From contig JBHJNL010000027.1 in the NCBI GenBank assembly GCA_050330855.1, forward strand, positions 1-64,000: DNA of 64,000 bases, read 5' to 3'. This document shows positions 53,113 to 61,821 of the stretch, in pieces. How positions within the stretch are numbered: position 1 is the first letter of the stretch; each line of letters begins with the position of its first letter. The stretch comes from RCC1774 sp050330855 (GTDB taxonomy: Bacteria; Cyanobacteriota; Cyanobacteriia; Thermosynechococcales; Thermosynechococcaceae). The translations under genes were made by a program, and so were the position numbers. Under the pieces are notes generated by a model that searched no databases, was not told the origin of the DNA, and worked only from the letters and a program-made list of their open reading frames with translations.

Positions 53113-54957
53113 GTGAATAAGCGGTGGAGAAACGCAGGTTTATATGTACTTTTAGCCATTGTGGCTTTGGCCTTGGGCACAGCTCTGTTTGACAGGCCCG
53201 CGCCCCAAAATACAACTTGGCGCTACAGCAAGCTCGTTCAAGAAGTTCAAGAGCGCCGAGTAGAAAAAATTTATATCAGCTCTGACCGATCCGAGGCACA
53301 GGTTGTTACAGGGACCGTAGATGGCTCTAGAGCGATCGTCAATCTCCCCAACGACCCAACACTGATTGATTTGTTGATTGAGAATGACGTTGATGTGGCC
53401 GTCTTGCCCCAAAATGACGAGAGCTTCTTATTCAAAGCACTGAGCACATTCTTAGTGCCCATTCTATTGCTAGTGGGACTGTTTTTCTTGTTCCGCCGTG
53501 CCCAGAGTGGCCCAGGAAACCAAGCCATGAGCTTTGGCAAATCGAAGGCCAGGGTGCAAATGGAGCCGCAAACCCAAGTGACCTTTGGCGATGTTGCCGG
53601 TATTGAGCAAGCCAAGCTGGAACTAACAGAGGTTGTCGACTTCCTTAAAAATGCAGATCGCTTCACGGCTCTAGGTGCCAAAATCCCCAAAGGCGTTCTT
53701 TTGGTTGGCCCTCCTGGAACGGGTAAAACCTTACTCGCCAAAGCCGTTGCTGGCGAAGCAGGGGTTCCTTTCTTCTCGATCTCAGGGTCTGAGTTCGTTG
53801 AAATGTTTGTCGGTGTCGGTGCATCACGGGTGCGAGATCTGTTTGAGCAGGCCAAGACCAATGCGCCCTGTATCGTTTTTATTGATGAAATTGATGCCGT
53901 CGGTCGTCAGCGGGGCGCAGGTCTCGGCGGCGGTAACGACGAGCGAGAGCAAACCCTAAACCAGTTGCTCACCGAAATGGATGGTTTTGAAGGCAACACC
54001 GGGATTATCATCATTGCGGCTACAAACCGCCCTGATGTCTTAGACTCCGCCCTCATGCGTCCCGGTCGTTTTGACCGTCAGGTCGTCGTTGATCGCCCTG
54101 ACTACAAGGGCCGTGCTGAAATCCTCAACGTCCATGCCCGTGGCAAAACCCTTTCTAAAGATGTAGACCTCGATCGCATCGCCCGCCGGACGCCTGGTTT
54201 TACTGGGGCTGACCTGTCTAACTTGCTCAACGAAGCCGCCATCTTAGCCGCTCGCCGCAGCTTAACCGAAATCTCGATGGATGAGGTTAACGACGCCATT
54301 GACCGCATCTTGGCGGGTCCAGAGAAGAAAGACCGGGTCATGAGCGAGAAGCGGAAGACCTTGGTGGCTTATCATGAAGCGGGACATGCTCTCGTGGGTG
54401 CGTTGATGCCGGATTATGACCCCGTTCAGAAAATCAGTATTATTCCTCGCGGTCGTGCCGGTGGTCTGACCTGGTTCACACCCAACGAAGATACGATGGA
54501 TTCTGGTCTCTACAGCCGTAGCTATCTGCAGAATCAAATGGCGGTTGCCCTCGGTGGCCGTATTGCGGAAGAACTGATCTTTGGTGAAGAAGAAGTGACC
54601 ACGGGGGCTTCTAATGACCTCCAGCAAGTCGCACGAGTTGCTCGTCAAATGGTAATGCGATTTGGGATGAGCGATCGCCTCGGTCCAGTCGCCCTAGGCC
54701 GTTCACAGGGAAATCCTTTCATGGGTCGAGATATTTCGTCTGAACGTGACTTCTCTGAAGAGACTGCCTCCACCATTGACGACGAGGTACGCAACCTTGT
54801 TGACCAAGCTTACCGCCGTGCCAAGGATGTTTTGGTCAACAACCATGACACCCTTGATACCATTGCCAAGCAGCTCATTGAGAACGAAACAGTGGATTCA
54901 GAAGAACTCCAGGTCATTCTCGACAGCAGCGATGTGAAAATGGCTGCGATCGCGTAG
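53113..54957 (+). CDS. ftsH: ATP-dependent zinc metalloprotease FtsH
   Basis: 614-residue membrane AAA protease. Two N-terminal helices (about residues 7-25 and 110-128), Walker A GPPGTGKT near residue 199, Walker B IVFIDEIDAVGRQRG, second region of homology ATNRPDVLDSALMRPGRFDRQ, and zinc site HEAGH near residue 420. Cyanobacterial FtsH complexes degrade damaged D1 in photosystem II repair. The close sequence class is FtsH2/FtsH3-like; which paralogue is not resolved. A strong ribosome-binding site (AGGAGG) and a terminator frame the gene. Confidence 0.95.
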   Translation: MNKRWRNAGLYVLLAIVALALGTALFDRPAPQNTTWRYSKLVQEVQERRVEKIYISSDRSEAQVVTGTVDGSRAIVNLPNDPTLIDLLIENDVDVAVLPQNDESFLFKALSTFLVPILLLVGLFFLFRRAQSGPGNQAMSFGKSKARVQMEPQTQVTFGDVAGIEQAKLELTEVVDFLKNADRFTALGAKIPKGVLLVGPPGTGKTLLAKAVAGEAGVPFFSISGSEFVEMFVGVGASRVRDLFEQAKTNAPCIVFIDEIDAVGRQRGAGLGGGNDEREQTLNQLLTEMDGFEGNTGIIIIAATNRPDVLDSALMRPGRFDRQVVVDRPDYKGRAEILNVHARGKTLSKDVDLDRIARRTPGFTGADLSNLLNEAAILAARRSLTEISMDEVNDAIDRILAGPEKKDRVMSEKRKTLVAYHEAGHALVGALMPDYDPVQKISIIPRGRAGGLTWFTPNEDTMDSGLYSRSYLQNQMAVALGGRIAEELIFGEEEVTTGASNDLQQVARVARQMVMRFGMSDRLGPVALGRSQGNPFMGRDISSERDFSEETASTIDDEVRNLVDQAYRRAKDVLVNNHDTLDTIAKQLIENETVDSEELQVILDSSDVKMAAIA

Positions 54958-54990
54958 CCTTTCACTCATCGGTTAATCATCATCGACATC

Positions 54991-55022
54991 AATGCGGCAC
55001 TGAGTTTCAGTGTCGCATTTTT
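54991..55022 (+). terminator. Intrinsic terminator after ftsH
   Basis: AATGCGGCACTGA pairs with TCAGTGTCGCATT (one G-T), a 3-base loop, then a T-run. Ends the ftsH transcript. Confidence 0.88.
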
Positions 55023-55244
55023 AGTTTTTGAAAAGTGATTAGGACTTGACTTTGCTCTTAACCGACATTCCACAGGTTTAAGGTAACTGGGGTTTGGGCT
55101 TTGCGATCGCTCTCCACACCATCCACCATCGGGACAGCCCCTTACTCCCTAGCGCAGAAGGATTTTGGTTGAGGGGTTAGTGGAATATTATTTTCCTGCA
55201 AGTTCTTAATGTCAACGGACCTGCACTTTAGACAAACTTGGCTT

Positions 55245-56330
55245 TTAAACAAGGGCGGCTTGAAAATTAGCCAGGGTGCGCCCATTTTCTTCCGGTGAGC
55301 CGATAGTAACTCGAAGACCCCCGCCAGTATGCCGAATTGAGGTGCCACGGCGTTTTAAATCTTGGGCAAGCTGGGCCGTAGCCTCTGGTGACGCGGCTCG
55401 TAAATAGATAAAGTTGGCGGCGCTGGGCCAAAGCTGAAGCGCTGGGATCTGAGCCAGGGCTTGATAGAGGCGATCTCGTTCTACTGATACTTCTGGCAGG
55501 GTTTTCAGTAGCGCTTGCCGATGGGTGATCGCCAGCTCAGCAGCCGCTAAAGAGACTGCCGTTAAGTTGTAGGGCAACCTCACCTTTTCTAAAACTCGCG
55601 TCAGGTCAGGGGATGCGATCGCATATCCAACTCGATGCGCGGCCAGCCGAAAGGCCTTCGAGAACGTTCGCAACACGACCCAGTTGGGTTGTGTCGGTAG
55701 CTCTGCCACTAAGGTCTGCTGAGAGAATTCGTAGTAAGCCTCATCCACCACCACCAGAATGTCTGCCGGCAGGTTCTTTAACCAGCTCACCTCAGCCGCC
55801 GTGAGCGGATTCCCGGTGGGGGAGTTGGGATGCACCACAAATACAGTACGGATGGGGAGTCCGGTGGGAGTTGCGATCGCAGCTTGAGCGGCTTCTAAAT
55901 CCATCGAGAAGTCATCCTGGCGATCTACCGTTACCACTGGAATGCCCAAGGTTTGTGCCAAGATACCGTACATCGAGAAGGTAGGAGCTGCCACTAGAAT
56001 AGAGCCTTGTCCCCCTAAACAGGTGGCTATGAGTAAAGATCGGATCAGTTCGTCTGAACCGTTGCCCACTGAAATCTGGTCGGGTGTCGCCGCTTCGCTG
56101 ACGTAGATGGCAATCTCTTGCTTCAGTGCTTGATGACCACCATCAGGGTAGCGATTGGCAGAGATTTGCTGCTCATAGATCTGGGCTAACTTTTGCTTGA
56201 GCTGATCGGGCAGATCGTAGGGGCACTCGTTGGTATCAAGCTGATCGACAGCAAGGGGCTGATCGATTAATTCTGGGTGAGGTGTATAGGCCGTCAGCGC
56301 AGCGAGGTCAGAACGAATAAACGGCAGCAT
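55245..56330 (-). CDS. hisC: Histidinol-phosphate aminotransferase
   Basis: 361-residue PLP enzyme, class II of the fold-I aminotransferases. Visible: LDTNECPYDLPDQLK, GNGSDELIRSLL, PTFSMYGILAQTLGIPVV, FVVHPNSPTGNPL, VVVDEAYYEFS and the PLP lysine in LRTFSKAFRLAAHRVGYAI. It makes histidinol phosphate in histidine synthesis; some relatives act on phenylalanine or tyrosine. Ends FIYLRA and LRVTIGSPEENGRTL. The ATG start follows AGGAGA. Confidence 0.93.
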   Translation of the reverse strand: MLPFIRSDLAALTAYTPHPELIDQPLAVDQLDTNECPYDLPDQLKQKLAQIYEQQISANRYPDGGHQALKQEIAIYVSEAATPDQISVGNGSDELIRSLLIATCLGGQGSILVAAPTFSMYGILAQTLGIPVVTVDRQDDFSMDLEAAQAAIATPTGLPIRTVFVVHPNSPTGNPLTAAEVSWLKNLPADILVVVDEAYYEFSQQTLVAELPTQPNWVVLRTFSKAFRLAAHRVGYAIASPDLTRVLEKVRLPYNLTAVSLAAAELAITHRQALLKTLPEVSVERDRLYQALAQIPALQLWPSAANFIYLRAASPEATAQLAQDLKRRGTSIRHTGGGLRVTIGSPEENGRTLANFQAALV

Positions 56331-56378
56331 AATTCTCCTGGACTTGTCCCTATTTGTTAAGGTTTATGACAGACAACT

Positions 56379-57041
56379 ATGAGACCCATTATGTTGCTGC
56401 AGCCCCATCAGCGTACCAAACTCGACGAGACCCAGGACGATTTATTCTATGACTATCCTCGGTTTGTCACCCATGTTGACGACAATTTTATTAAACAGTT
56501 AACGCAGGTCTATCGCGATCGCATTCCGGCTCAGGCCAGAGTTCTAGATCTGATGAGCAGTTGGGTGTCGCATTTACCGGAAGAGGTAACCTACAGCCAT
56601 GTTGAAGGTCACGGCCTCAATGCAGAGGAGCTAGCTAAAAATCTGCGTCTAAATCACTATTTTGTTCAAAACCTGAATGAGAACCCGAAGCTGCCCTTAG
56701 AAGATCAAAGCTTTGATGCGGTGTTGATGGCGGTTTCGGTGCAGTATCTCCAGTATCCAGAGGCGGTGCTGAGCGAGGTTCAGCGTGTTTTGAGGGTAGG
56801 GGGCGTTGCGATCGTGAGCTTCTCTAACCGCATGTTTTATCAAAAGGCCATTCAAGCTTGGCGCGACTCGGGCGATCAAGAGCATTTGCAGATGGTCCAG
56901 TCTTATTTTGAGGCGGTGGCGGGTTTTAAGACGCCTGAAGTGATTGTGAATCAGCCGGAGGAGAATCGTATTTTGGCGATGTTTAATATCGCGGTGAGCG
57001 ATCCGTTTTTTGCGGTGATTGCCCAGCGCGAGGAGGGGTAG
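56379..57041 (+). CDS. SAM-dependent methyltransferase
   Basis: 220 residues. Class I fold with RVLDLMSSWVSHLP as a modified motif I (glycine-poor), EGHGLNAEELAKN, FDAVLMAVSVQYLQYPEAVLSEVQRVLRVGGVAIVSFSN as the motif IV-VI region. Start at 56379 or the Met at 56391. Divergent from hisC by 49 bases. Substrate unknown. Confidence 0.82.
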   Translation: MRPIMLLQPHQRTKLDETQDDLFYDYPRFVTHVDDNFIKQLTQVYRDRIPAQARVLDLMSSWVSHLPEEVTYSHVEGHGLNAEELAKNLRLNHYFVQNLNENPKLPLEDQSFDAVLMAVSVQYLQYPEAVLSEVQRVLRVGGVAIVSFSNRMFYQKAIQAWRDSGDQEHLQMVQSYFEAVAGFKTPEVIVNQPEENRILAMFNIAVSDPFFAVIAQREEG

Positions 57042-57064
57042 TGAGCAGATGAGACGAGAGTCTT

Positions 57065-57310
57065 TCAGACCGCTTCATCTAGAACCCGGATATGCAGAAC
57101 CTCAGTGCTGATTAAAGGTTCAATCTGCGACTCTGCGACGACTAGAACTGCGATCTTTTCTCCTATGGCGTTGAAGACTTCTAAGCTATAGCCATCCTCT
57201 TTGTCTGCCACAGGATGATGTTCTACGATGGTTGCAATATAGCCTCGGTGGAGTTTATGGCTTGGGAAATCTTCCCGTAGTGCCACCCGTGTAAATAACT
57301 CAAATGCCAT
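57065..57310 (-). CDS. DUF4926 family protein
   Basis: 81 residues, matching the DUF4926 pattern: FELFTRVALREDFPSHKLHRGYIATIVEHHP, GYSLEVFNAIGEKIAVLVVAES. It often accompanies a DUF6883-like gene as a putative toxin-antitoxin pair, but no partner is seen; the IS605 element lies just upstream and may have separated it. Role unknown. Confidence 0.72.
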   Translation of the reverse strand: MAFELFTRVALREDFPSHKLHRGYIATIVEHHPVADKEDGYSLEVFNAIGEKIAVLVVAESQIEPLISTEVLHIRVLDEAV

Positions 57311-57341
57311 TACTTAGCCCTCTTGTTTGGATTTGATCCAC

Positions 57342-57364
57342 TCCCACGACTGAAGCACGTGGGA
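57342..57364. repeat. Hairpin at the tnpB end (RE-like)
   Basis: TCCCACG and CGTGGGA, 7-bp arms and a 9-base loop, 8 bases downstream of the tnpB stop. Its position fits the right end of an IS200/IS605 element and the omega-RNA 3' region. Confidence 0.65.
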
Positions 57365-57372
57365 TTCGGGAC

Positions 57373-58494
57373 TCAAGCAGCGATAGCAGGCTGAGCCTGT
57401 CTGACATCGCCTAATCCCAGAGACAGAGACCCTGCCTCCAATATGTTACGAGCCGCATTACTGTCCCTATCGTTGGCCTGCCCACAACTGGGACAGCGCC
57501 AATAGCGAATCTCTAGCGGCAACTGATCAAGGACATGCTTGCAGCCATGACACGTCTTAGAACTCGGAAACCAGCGGTCAATATAGGCCACTTGCTTCCC
57601 TTTCTTAAATGCCACATGCTCCAAGATCATCAAAAACTCACGGAACGCTAGATCTGAAACCTTACGGCCCCACATCCGTTGCATCCCCTTGAGATTCAAC
57701 GTCTCAAAGTACAGATGGTCGTATTGGTCCGTCAGCTTGTGAGCCAACTTCCAAAACCAATCCGTTCGTTGATGCTTAATGCGCTCATGCACCCGTGCCA
57801 GATGTTTTCTGGCTTTCTCTCGCCCCCGTGAACCCTTGCGCTTACGCGATAGATTCCGATTAGCAAGCTGTACTCGCTTCATCCCCTGACGAAAGAATAG
57901 AGGACTTGCAATCGAAGTGCCATCACTGAGACTCAGGAACGTTTTTAGACCAAAATCAAACCCTGCACTGTTACCTGTCATGGGCTGCTGATGTTCATCT
58001 ACTGCGTCGGTGACCACAAAGAGAAATATCTCTCCGAGTGAATTGCGCTTCACAGTAACGGTCTTAATGGTTCCTTTTATCTCTCGTGACTGCCAGAATC
58101 GATAGATAGCCTTGCCGATCCGCACTCGACCATTGCCTAAGAACTTGTAGCCTGCTTGCTTGAGGGTGAATGATTTATATTTCACTCGTTTCCTGAAACC
58201 AGGGGGCTTTGTTCCTCGGCTGTAGTACTTGAAGAACAATTGATAGGCTCTATCAATGCGCTCAATGATATCTTGCACCGCCTGGGAGCCAACGGCTTGC
58301 CAGTAATGGCTTCTTCGACGCTTTCGGGCAATGTGACCTTTGAGCATGTTGGCACTCAAGGATTTGCCATACCGCCGGTAATAGGGCTTGTGCAATGCAA
58401 TCGAGTGGTTCCAGATGCTTGAAGCAGCATTAATGGAATGGTGCAATTGCCTGCAGCGCCGATGGTTGTATAGCTTAAACTTGAACGTCTTCAT
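57373..58494 (-). CDS. tnpB: IS605-type TnpB, RNA-guided nuclease family
   Basis: 373 residues, short TnpB class. RuvC catalytic residues: Asp180 (GFDFGLKTF), Glu264 (YFETLNLKGMQ) and an Asp in NDRDSNAARN (342/344). The zinc ribbon is complete: Cys315, Cys318, Cys334 and Cys337. N-terminal helical domain MKTFKFKLYNHRRCRQLHHS and the basic linker are typical. TnpB uses an omega RNA from the element's right end. All key residues are present, so it may be active. It shares a promoter region with tnpA. Confidence 0.93.
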   Translation of the reverse strand: MKTFKFKLYNHRRCRQLHHSINAASSIWNHSIALHKPYYRRYGKSLSANMLKGHIARKRRRSHYWQAVGSQAVQDIIERIDRAYQLFFKYYSRGTKPPGFRKRVKYKSFTLKQAGYKFLGNGRVRIGKAIYRFWQSREIKGTIKTVTVKRNSLGEIFLFVVTDAVDEHQQPMTGNSAGFDFGLKTFLSLSDGTSIASPLFFRQGMKRVQLANRNLSRKRKGSRGREKARKHLARVHERIKHQRTDWFWKLAHKLTDQYDHLYFETLNLKGMQRMWGRKVSDLAFREFLMILEHVAFKKGKQVAYIDRWFPSSKTCHGCKHVLDQLPLEIRYWRCPSCGQANDRDSNAARNILEAGSLSLGLGDVRQAQPAIAA

Positions 58495-58523
58495 TTGTCT
58501 ATACTATGATATCCGTAGACAAA
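58494..58523. promoter_or_regulatory. Perfect dyad between tnpB and tnpA starts
   Basis: TTTGTCTA (58494-58501) and TAGACAAA (58516-58523) are exact inverted repeats in the 44-base gap between the divergent genes. A likely shared promoter/operator. Confidence 0.55.
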
Positions 58524-58538
58524 ATAGCAAGGGGTTCA

Positions 58539-58937
58539 ATGGCTCAAAAGTATCGCCACGAAAATACGTCAGTGAGCGCTGTAAACTACCATCTCGTTTG
58601 GATTGTTCGCAGGCGACGCAGCATCTTAAAGGGAACGCTAGACAGCAGGGCGAAGGAACTGATTCAGGAAAAGGCTGAGGCAATGGGTTGTCAGGTGCTG
58701 GCGCTAGAGACCGATCTCAATCATGTTCATCTGTTTGTTAATTGTCCGCCAACTTACTCTCCGGCTTATGTGGTCCAACAAGTGAAAAGGTATTCGTCTC
58801 ATGCGCTCAGAGTAGAGTTCCCTTGGCTTAAAGCAAAGCTGCCGAGCCTATGGACCCGTGCCTATTTTGCGGCGACCACTGGCAGAGTCTCTGGAGATAC
58901 AATCAAGCGATATGTTGAGTCACAAAAGTCTAAATGA
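58539..58937 (+). CDS. tnpA: IS200/IS605 TnpA, Y1 HUH transposase
   Basis: 132 residues from ATG 58539 (MAQKYRHENTS), the usual length. HUH motif HVHLFV (His62, His64) and the catalytic Tyr125 in TIKRYVESQKSK. Other family parts: VNYHLVWIVRRRRSIL and QQVKRYSSHALR. It cuts single-stranded DNA at the hairpin ends. The open frame upstream to 58506 is in the promoter region. Appears intact. Confidence 0.92.
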   Translation: MAQKYRHENTSVSAVNYHLVWIVRRRRSILKGTLDSRAKELIQEKAEAMGCQVLALETDLNHVHLFVNCPPTYSPAYVVQQVKRYSSHALRVEFPWLKAKLPSLWTRAYFAATTGRVSGDTIKRYVESQKSK

Positions 58938-59029
58938 CTCTGGCGGCTTACGCCACCGCGAGAGGGTATGGTGCATCCAACGGTTAAAACACGTTGGTTT
59001 TGCTCACCCTCTCCAGCTCTCCCGTTTCG

Positions 59030-59330
59030 ATCAAGCAAAGCCTCACCCAGCTCATCCAACTGAGCCAAGGTTAGCGATCGCACCTGTTCTTCTGACTCCG
59101 GCGATAGCACCCCAAACCGCCGAACTAATTGACGACTCACCCTCCTGTCGGCCTTCCTGTCGGCCTTTTAGTTCACCTTTTTGCAAAATGTCTTGGTAAA
59201 TAACAGACTCACGCATCATGCCCTCCTGAAAAACTTGGTAAATGAGCTGCTTGTTAAATCGCAACCCTGCTAATAACTGTACATAACCCGAAATTTCTCG
59301 ACGTTGAGATTCTGACTCTATTTTACTCAC
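59030..59330 (-). pseudogene. Truncated and frameshifted DUF4351 protein remnant
   Basis: C-terminal half of a Rpn/DUF4351 protein like the gene at 48512. From GTG 59330: MSKIESESQRREISGYVQLL, then MRESVIYQDILQKGELKGRQEGRQEG, then a frameshift near 59145 in the GGCCGACAGGA repeat, then VSRQLVRRFGVLSPESEEQV and LDELGEALLD. The match stops at about 59030, where the IS605 element or its flank begins. The N-terminal nuclease-like domain is absent. Confidence 0.75.
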
Positions 59331-59356
59331 GGCGACTCAACGACAAGGCTGAGCAA

Positions 59357-61045
59357 TCACCCTACCTGTAGCCTACGCCAGCGATTGATAGCTGCAGCTA
59401 ATTCAAATATCCGAAAGGTCGTCAAATCTCCCTGCGGGATGGTAGTGAGTATATCAAACCCCTCGGTTTCAATAAATGCGATCGCATCCCGCAAAATATC
59501 AGCAAACGACTGGTTCTGGGGCTGCAGCCAGAGCATAGTTGTCGCAATAGCCCGCAACTGCCCCACCTCGACCAACTGCTCCACCGCGCTCAGATCAAGG
59601 GCCTCTTTATCTAACACGATCGCATCGAGTCCCCTCACCTGAAACTTAATCGGCTTGCCTCGATGCTCAAGCCCCAAACTCTCTGGAGTGAGCTTTCGAG
59701 TTGCGATCGCACCAAATCGCTCCCCACCCTCATGGGAGCGTACCGTTGGATACTGCTTCACCAGCGCTTTTGCCTGCGCGGTGGCATCGTAGGGACAAAA
59801 ATCATCTAAGGCAATCACCGTATCCGCCTCATCAAAATAGTCACCACTGCCCCCCATCACCAAAATGCTGGAGACACCATATTCGGTATAAAGCTGCCGC
59901 ACTTTATCCACTAGCGGCGTAATCGGCTCTTTCTCTTTTGTGATCAGGGCTTGCATTCTGCGATCGCGAATCATCAAATTCGTCGCAGAGGTATCCTCAT
60001 CTATCAGCAGCACCCTAGCCCCTAGCTCCAACGATTCAATAATGCTGGCGGCCTGGGAGGTACTGCCGCTGGCGTTCTGCGTCGAGAACTGAGTCGTCGA
60101 ACGTCCTAGGGGCAAGTGATTAATAAAAGATGAAATATCAACCCCCGCCACGCTGCGGCCATCTTCGGCCCGAATCTTAACGGTATCGGCATGGGTCATC
60201 ACCCGCTCTCGACCATCTCCAGGAATATGGTTGTAAACCCCGCGCTCAATTGCGTTGAGCAACGTAGACTTGCCGTGATAGCCACCACCTACAATGAGCG
60301 TCACCCCCGCCGGAATGCCCATTCCTGTCACTCGGCCTTGATGGGGACAGTTAAATTCAACCCGCAACCGCTCTGGACTTTGGAACGGGACCGCCCCCAC
60401 CAGTGGGCTATCATCCACCCCACTCTGGCGAGGCAGCAGCGAACCGTCTGCGATGAAGGCAATCAGGTTCTGCTGGGGCAATTGCTGACGCAGCCAATCT
60501 GCATCTTCAGATATTTCAAGATGTTTTCGCAAATGATTTGCATCGTATTGATCATAGTCCAGCAATTGAGCAACCAGCACAGGAAGCTGCTCGCAGAGCA
60601 TTTCTACCGCCTGCTGTCCGGCAATGCGACGGCCAACGGCAGGGAGTCCCACAACAAAGCGGATTTCTACACCGTCATCTGTGATCAATACTGACGTGCG
60701 CTCAAGAATCTGTTGAGCAGGCATTACCATCGCGATCAAACCGCTATTCCCGGTGCCGCGATGCACTCGGATCGCTTGCATTCTTTGGCTAACCTGCCGT
60801 GTAAGATAGTCTCTCAGGGCAATTTCACGACCGTCGTTGCAGTAGAGATCCGGCGGGAACTGCGCCAGCGTCTGCGGCACCTGCACCCGACACTGACTGG
60901 GGGTCGCAAAAGGATCCCCTTGAACGCGATCAGCCCAGAGCGTGAAGCCAGGGAAGTCATAGCAACCACAAATGGATTGATAAGCTTTATATCCACACTG
61001 GTCAAGCTGCAGCAGCTTTTGGCGCAACATTTGATGAGTAGTCAT
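59357..61045 (-). CDS. ABC-class ATPase of the COG3044 family
   Basis: 562 residues. An N-terminal 230-residue region (IAFIADGSLLPRQSGVDDSPLVGAVPFQSP) precedes the P-loop GGGYHGKSTLLNAIERGVYNHIPGDGRERV. Then FSTQNASGSTSQAASIIESLELGARVLLIDEDTSATNLM holds an ABC-like signature and Walker B, followed by ILVMGGSGDYFDEADTVIALDDF. This is the soluble, non-transporter family sometimes called ABC_ATPase; trypanosome relatives bind RNA. Role in cyanobacteria unknown. Confidence 0.85.
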   Translation of the reverse strand: MTTHQMLRQKLLQLDQCGYKAYQSICGCYDFPGFTLWADRVQGDPFATPSQCRVQVPQTLAQFPPDLYCNDGREIALRDYLTRQVSQRMQAIRVHRGTGNSGLIAMVMPAQQILERTSVLITDDGVEIRFVVGLPAVGRRIAGQQAVEMLCEQLPVLVAQLLDYDQYDANHLRKHLEISEDADWLRQQLPQQNLIAFIADGSLLPRQSGVDDSPLVGAVPFQSPERLRVEFNCPHQGRVTGMGIPAGVTLIVGGGYHGKSTLLNAIERGVYNHIPGDGRERVMTHADTVKIRAEDGRSVAGVDISSFINHLPLGRSTTQFSTQNASGSTSQAASIIESLELGARVLLIDEDTSATNLMIRDRRMQALITKEKEPITPLVDKVRQLYTEYGVSSILVMGGSGDYFDEADTVIALDDFCPYDATAQAKALVKQYPTVRSHEGGERFGAIATRKLTPESLGLEHRGKPIKFQVRGLDAIVLDKEALDLSAVEQLVEVGQLRAIATTMLWLQPQNQSFADILRDAIAFIETEGFDILTTIPQGDLTTFRIFELAAAINRWRRLQVG

Positions 61046-61155
61046 CGGTGTGAGGCCATTGATATCAACACTTTAAGACTGATGAGGCCAGCGCGAATTG
61101 ACGTTTCAGTTGAGTTGCAGAGTCATTAAGCGATGACATTATCGAGGCGCAAAAT

Positions 61156-61173
61156 AATTGTGTTAACACAATT
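61156..61173. promoter_or_regulatory. Perfect 18-bp palindrome upstream of the RRM gene
   Basis: AATTGTGTTAACACAATT reads the same on both strands. It lies 90 bases before the RRM start; a candidate -10 element TAGAAT is at 61199-61204. A probable operator. Confidence 0.55.
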
Positions 61174-61263
61174 CTAGGGTTGTCTGATAGAAATCAGATA
61201 GAATACGGGTGGCTGAGTCTTGTCAGGCTTTGCAACTTCACTTTATTTTCAGGACTACAATCT

Positions 61264-61554
61264 ATGTCAATTTACGTCGGCAATCTATCCTACGATGTGG
61301 CCGAAGCAGATTTGAATTCTGCTTTTTCTGAGTATGGCACTGTCAAAAAGGCTAATGTCATCATGGACCGCGAGACTAATCGCCCCAGAGGCTTTGCCTT
61401 TGTCGAGATGAGCACAGATGCCGAAGAAGATGCGGCCATTGAAGCACTTGATGGAGCCGAGTGGATGGGACGCGACCTCAAAGTCAACAAAGCACGACCC
61501 AAAGAAAATCGTGGCGGTGGCGGTGGCAACCGTGGTGGTGGCTCCGGTTGGTAG
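61264..61554 (+). CDS. Cyanobacterial RRM RNA-binding protein (Rbp)
   Basis: 96 residues from ATG 61264. One RRM with RNP2 SIYVGNLSYD and RNP1 RGFAFVEM, then a Gly/Arg-rich tail (NRGGGGGNRGGGSGW). Such Rbp proteins are often cold-induced and bind mRNA, some targeting photosynthesis mRNAs to thylakoids. The 5' leader to the -10 is about 55 bases. A terminator lies 129 bases after the stop. The frame further upstream is not the gene. Confidence 0.93.
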   Translation: MSIYVGNLSYDVAEADLNSAFSEYGTVKKANVIMDRETNRPRGFAFVEMSTDAEEDAAIEALDGAEWMGRDLKVNKARPKENRGGGGGNRGGGSGW

Positions 61555-61682
61555 AGACGATGTATGAGCCAACGCCTTCAGCAAAACGGCTGTAAGGTTT
61601 TCTCTGCATAGACTCTCATAGAATCCCCGCTCAGTTAAAGAGCGACAGGGTCACAGCATTTTGCCCAAATGGGTTAGTTGCC

Positions 61683-61715
61683 AAAAAGAGAATGTCGCAC
61701 GACATTCTCTTTTTT
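61683..61715. terminator. Bidirectional intrinsic terminator after the RRM gene
   Basis: AAAAAGAGAATGTCG pairs with CGACATTCTCTTTTT, with a very small loop (GCAC), A-run and T-run on either side. It could end transcripts from both strands. Confidence 0.88.
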
Positions 61716-61821
61716 GGTCCATGGCAATGTTTATGGGTGCATTTCGACGAAACAGTGTAGAGTGCGCCCCATTCAATCAGGGGGGGAATAAGTACAAGGC
61801 ACCATACTTTCCGGGGTAATC

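Larger units (their letters stand above)
57342..58955. mobile_element. IS605-type insertion sequence with divergent tnpB and tnpA
   Basis: tnpA on the plus strand and tnpB on the minus strand, 44 bases apart head to head. A hairpin TCCCACG-N9-CGTGGGA (57342-57348 and 57358-57364) lies after tnpB, and TGGCG-GCTTA-CGCCA (58941-58955) after tnpA, the expected end structures. Actual ends may extend some tens of bases outside (to about 59030 on the right, where the DUF4351 homology stops). Both genes look intact. Confidence 0.8.

Noticed and set aside
58506..58538. Upstream start of tnpA
   Set aside because: The added residues lie in the shared promoter region and are not in the family; ATG 58539 gives the usual length.
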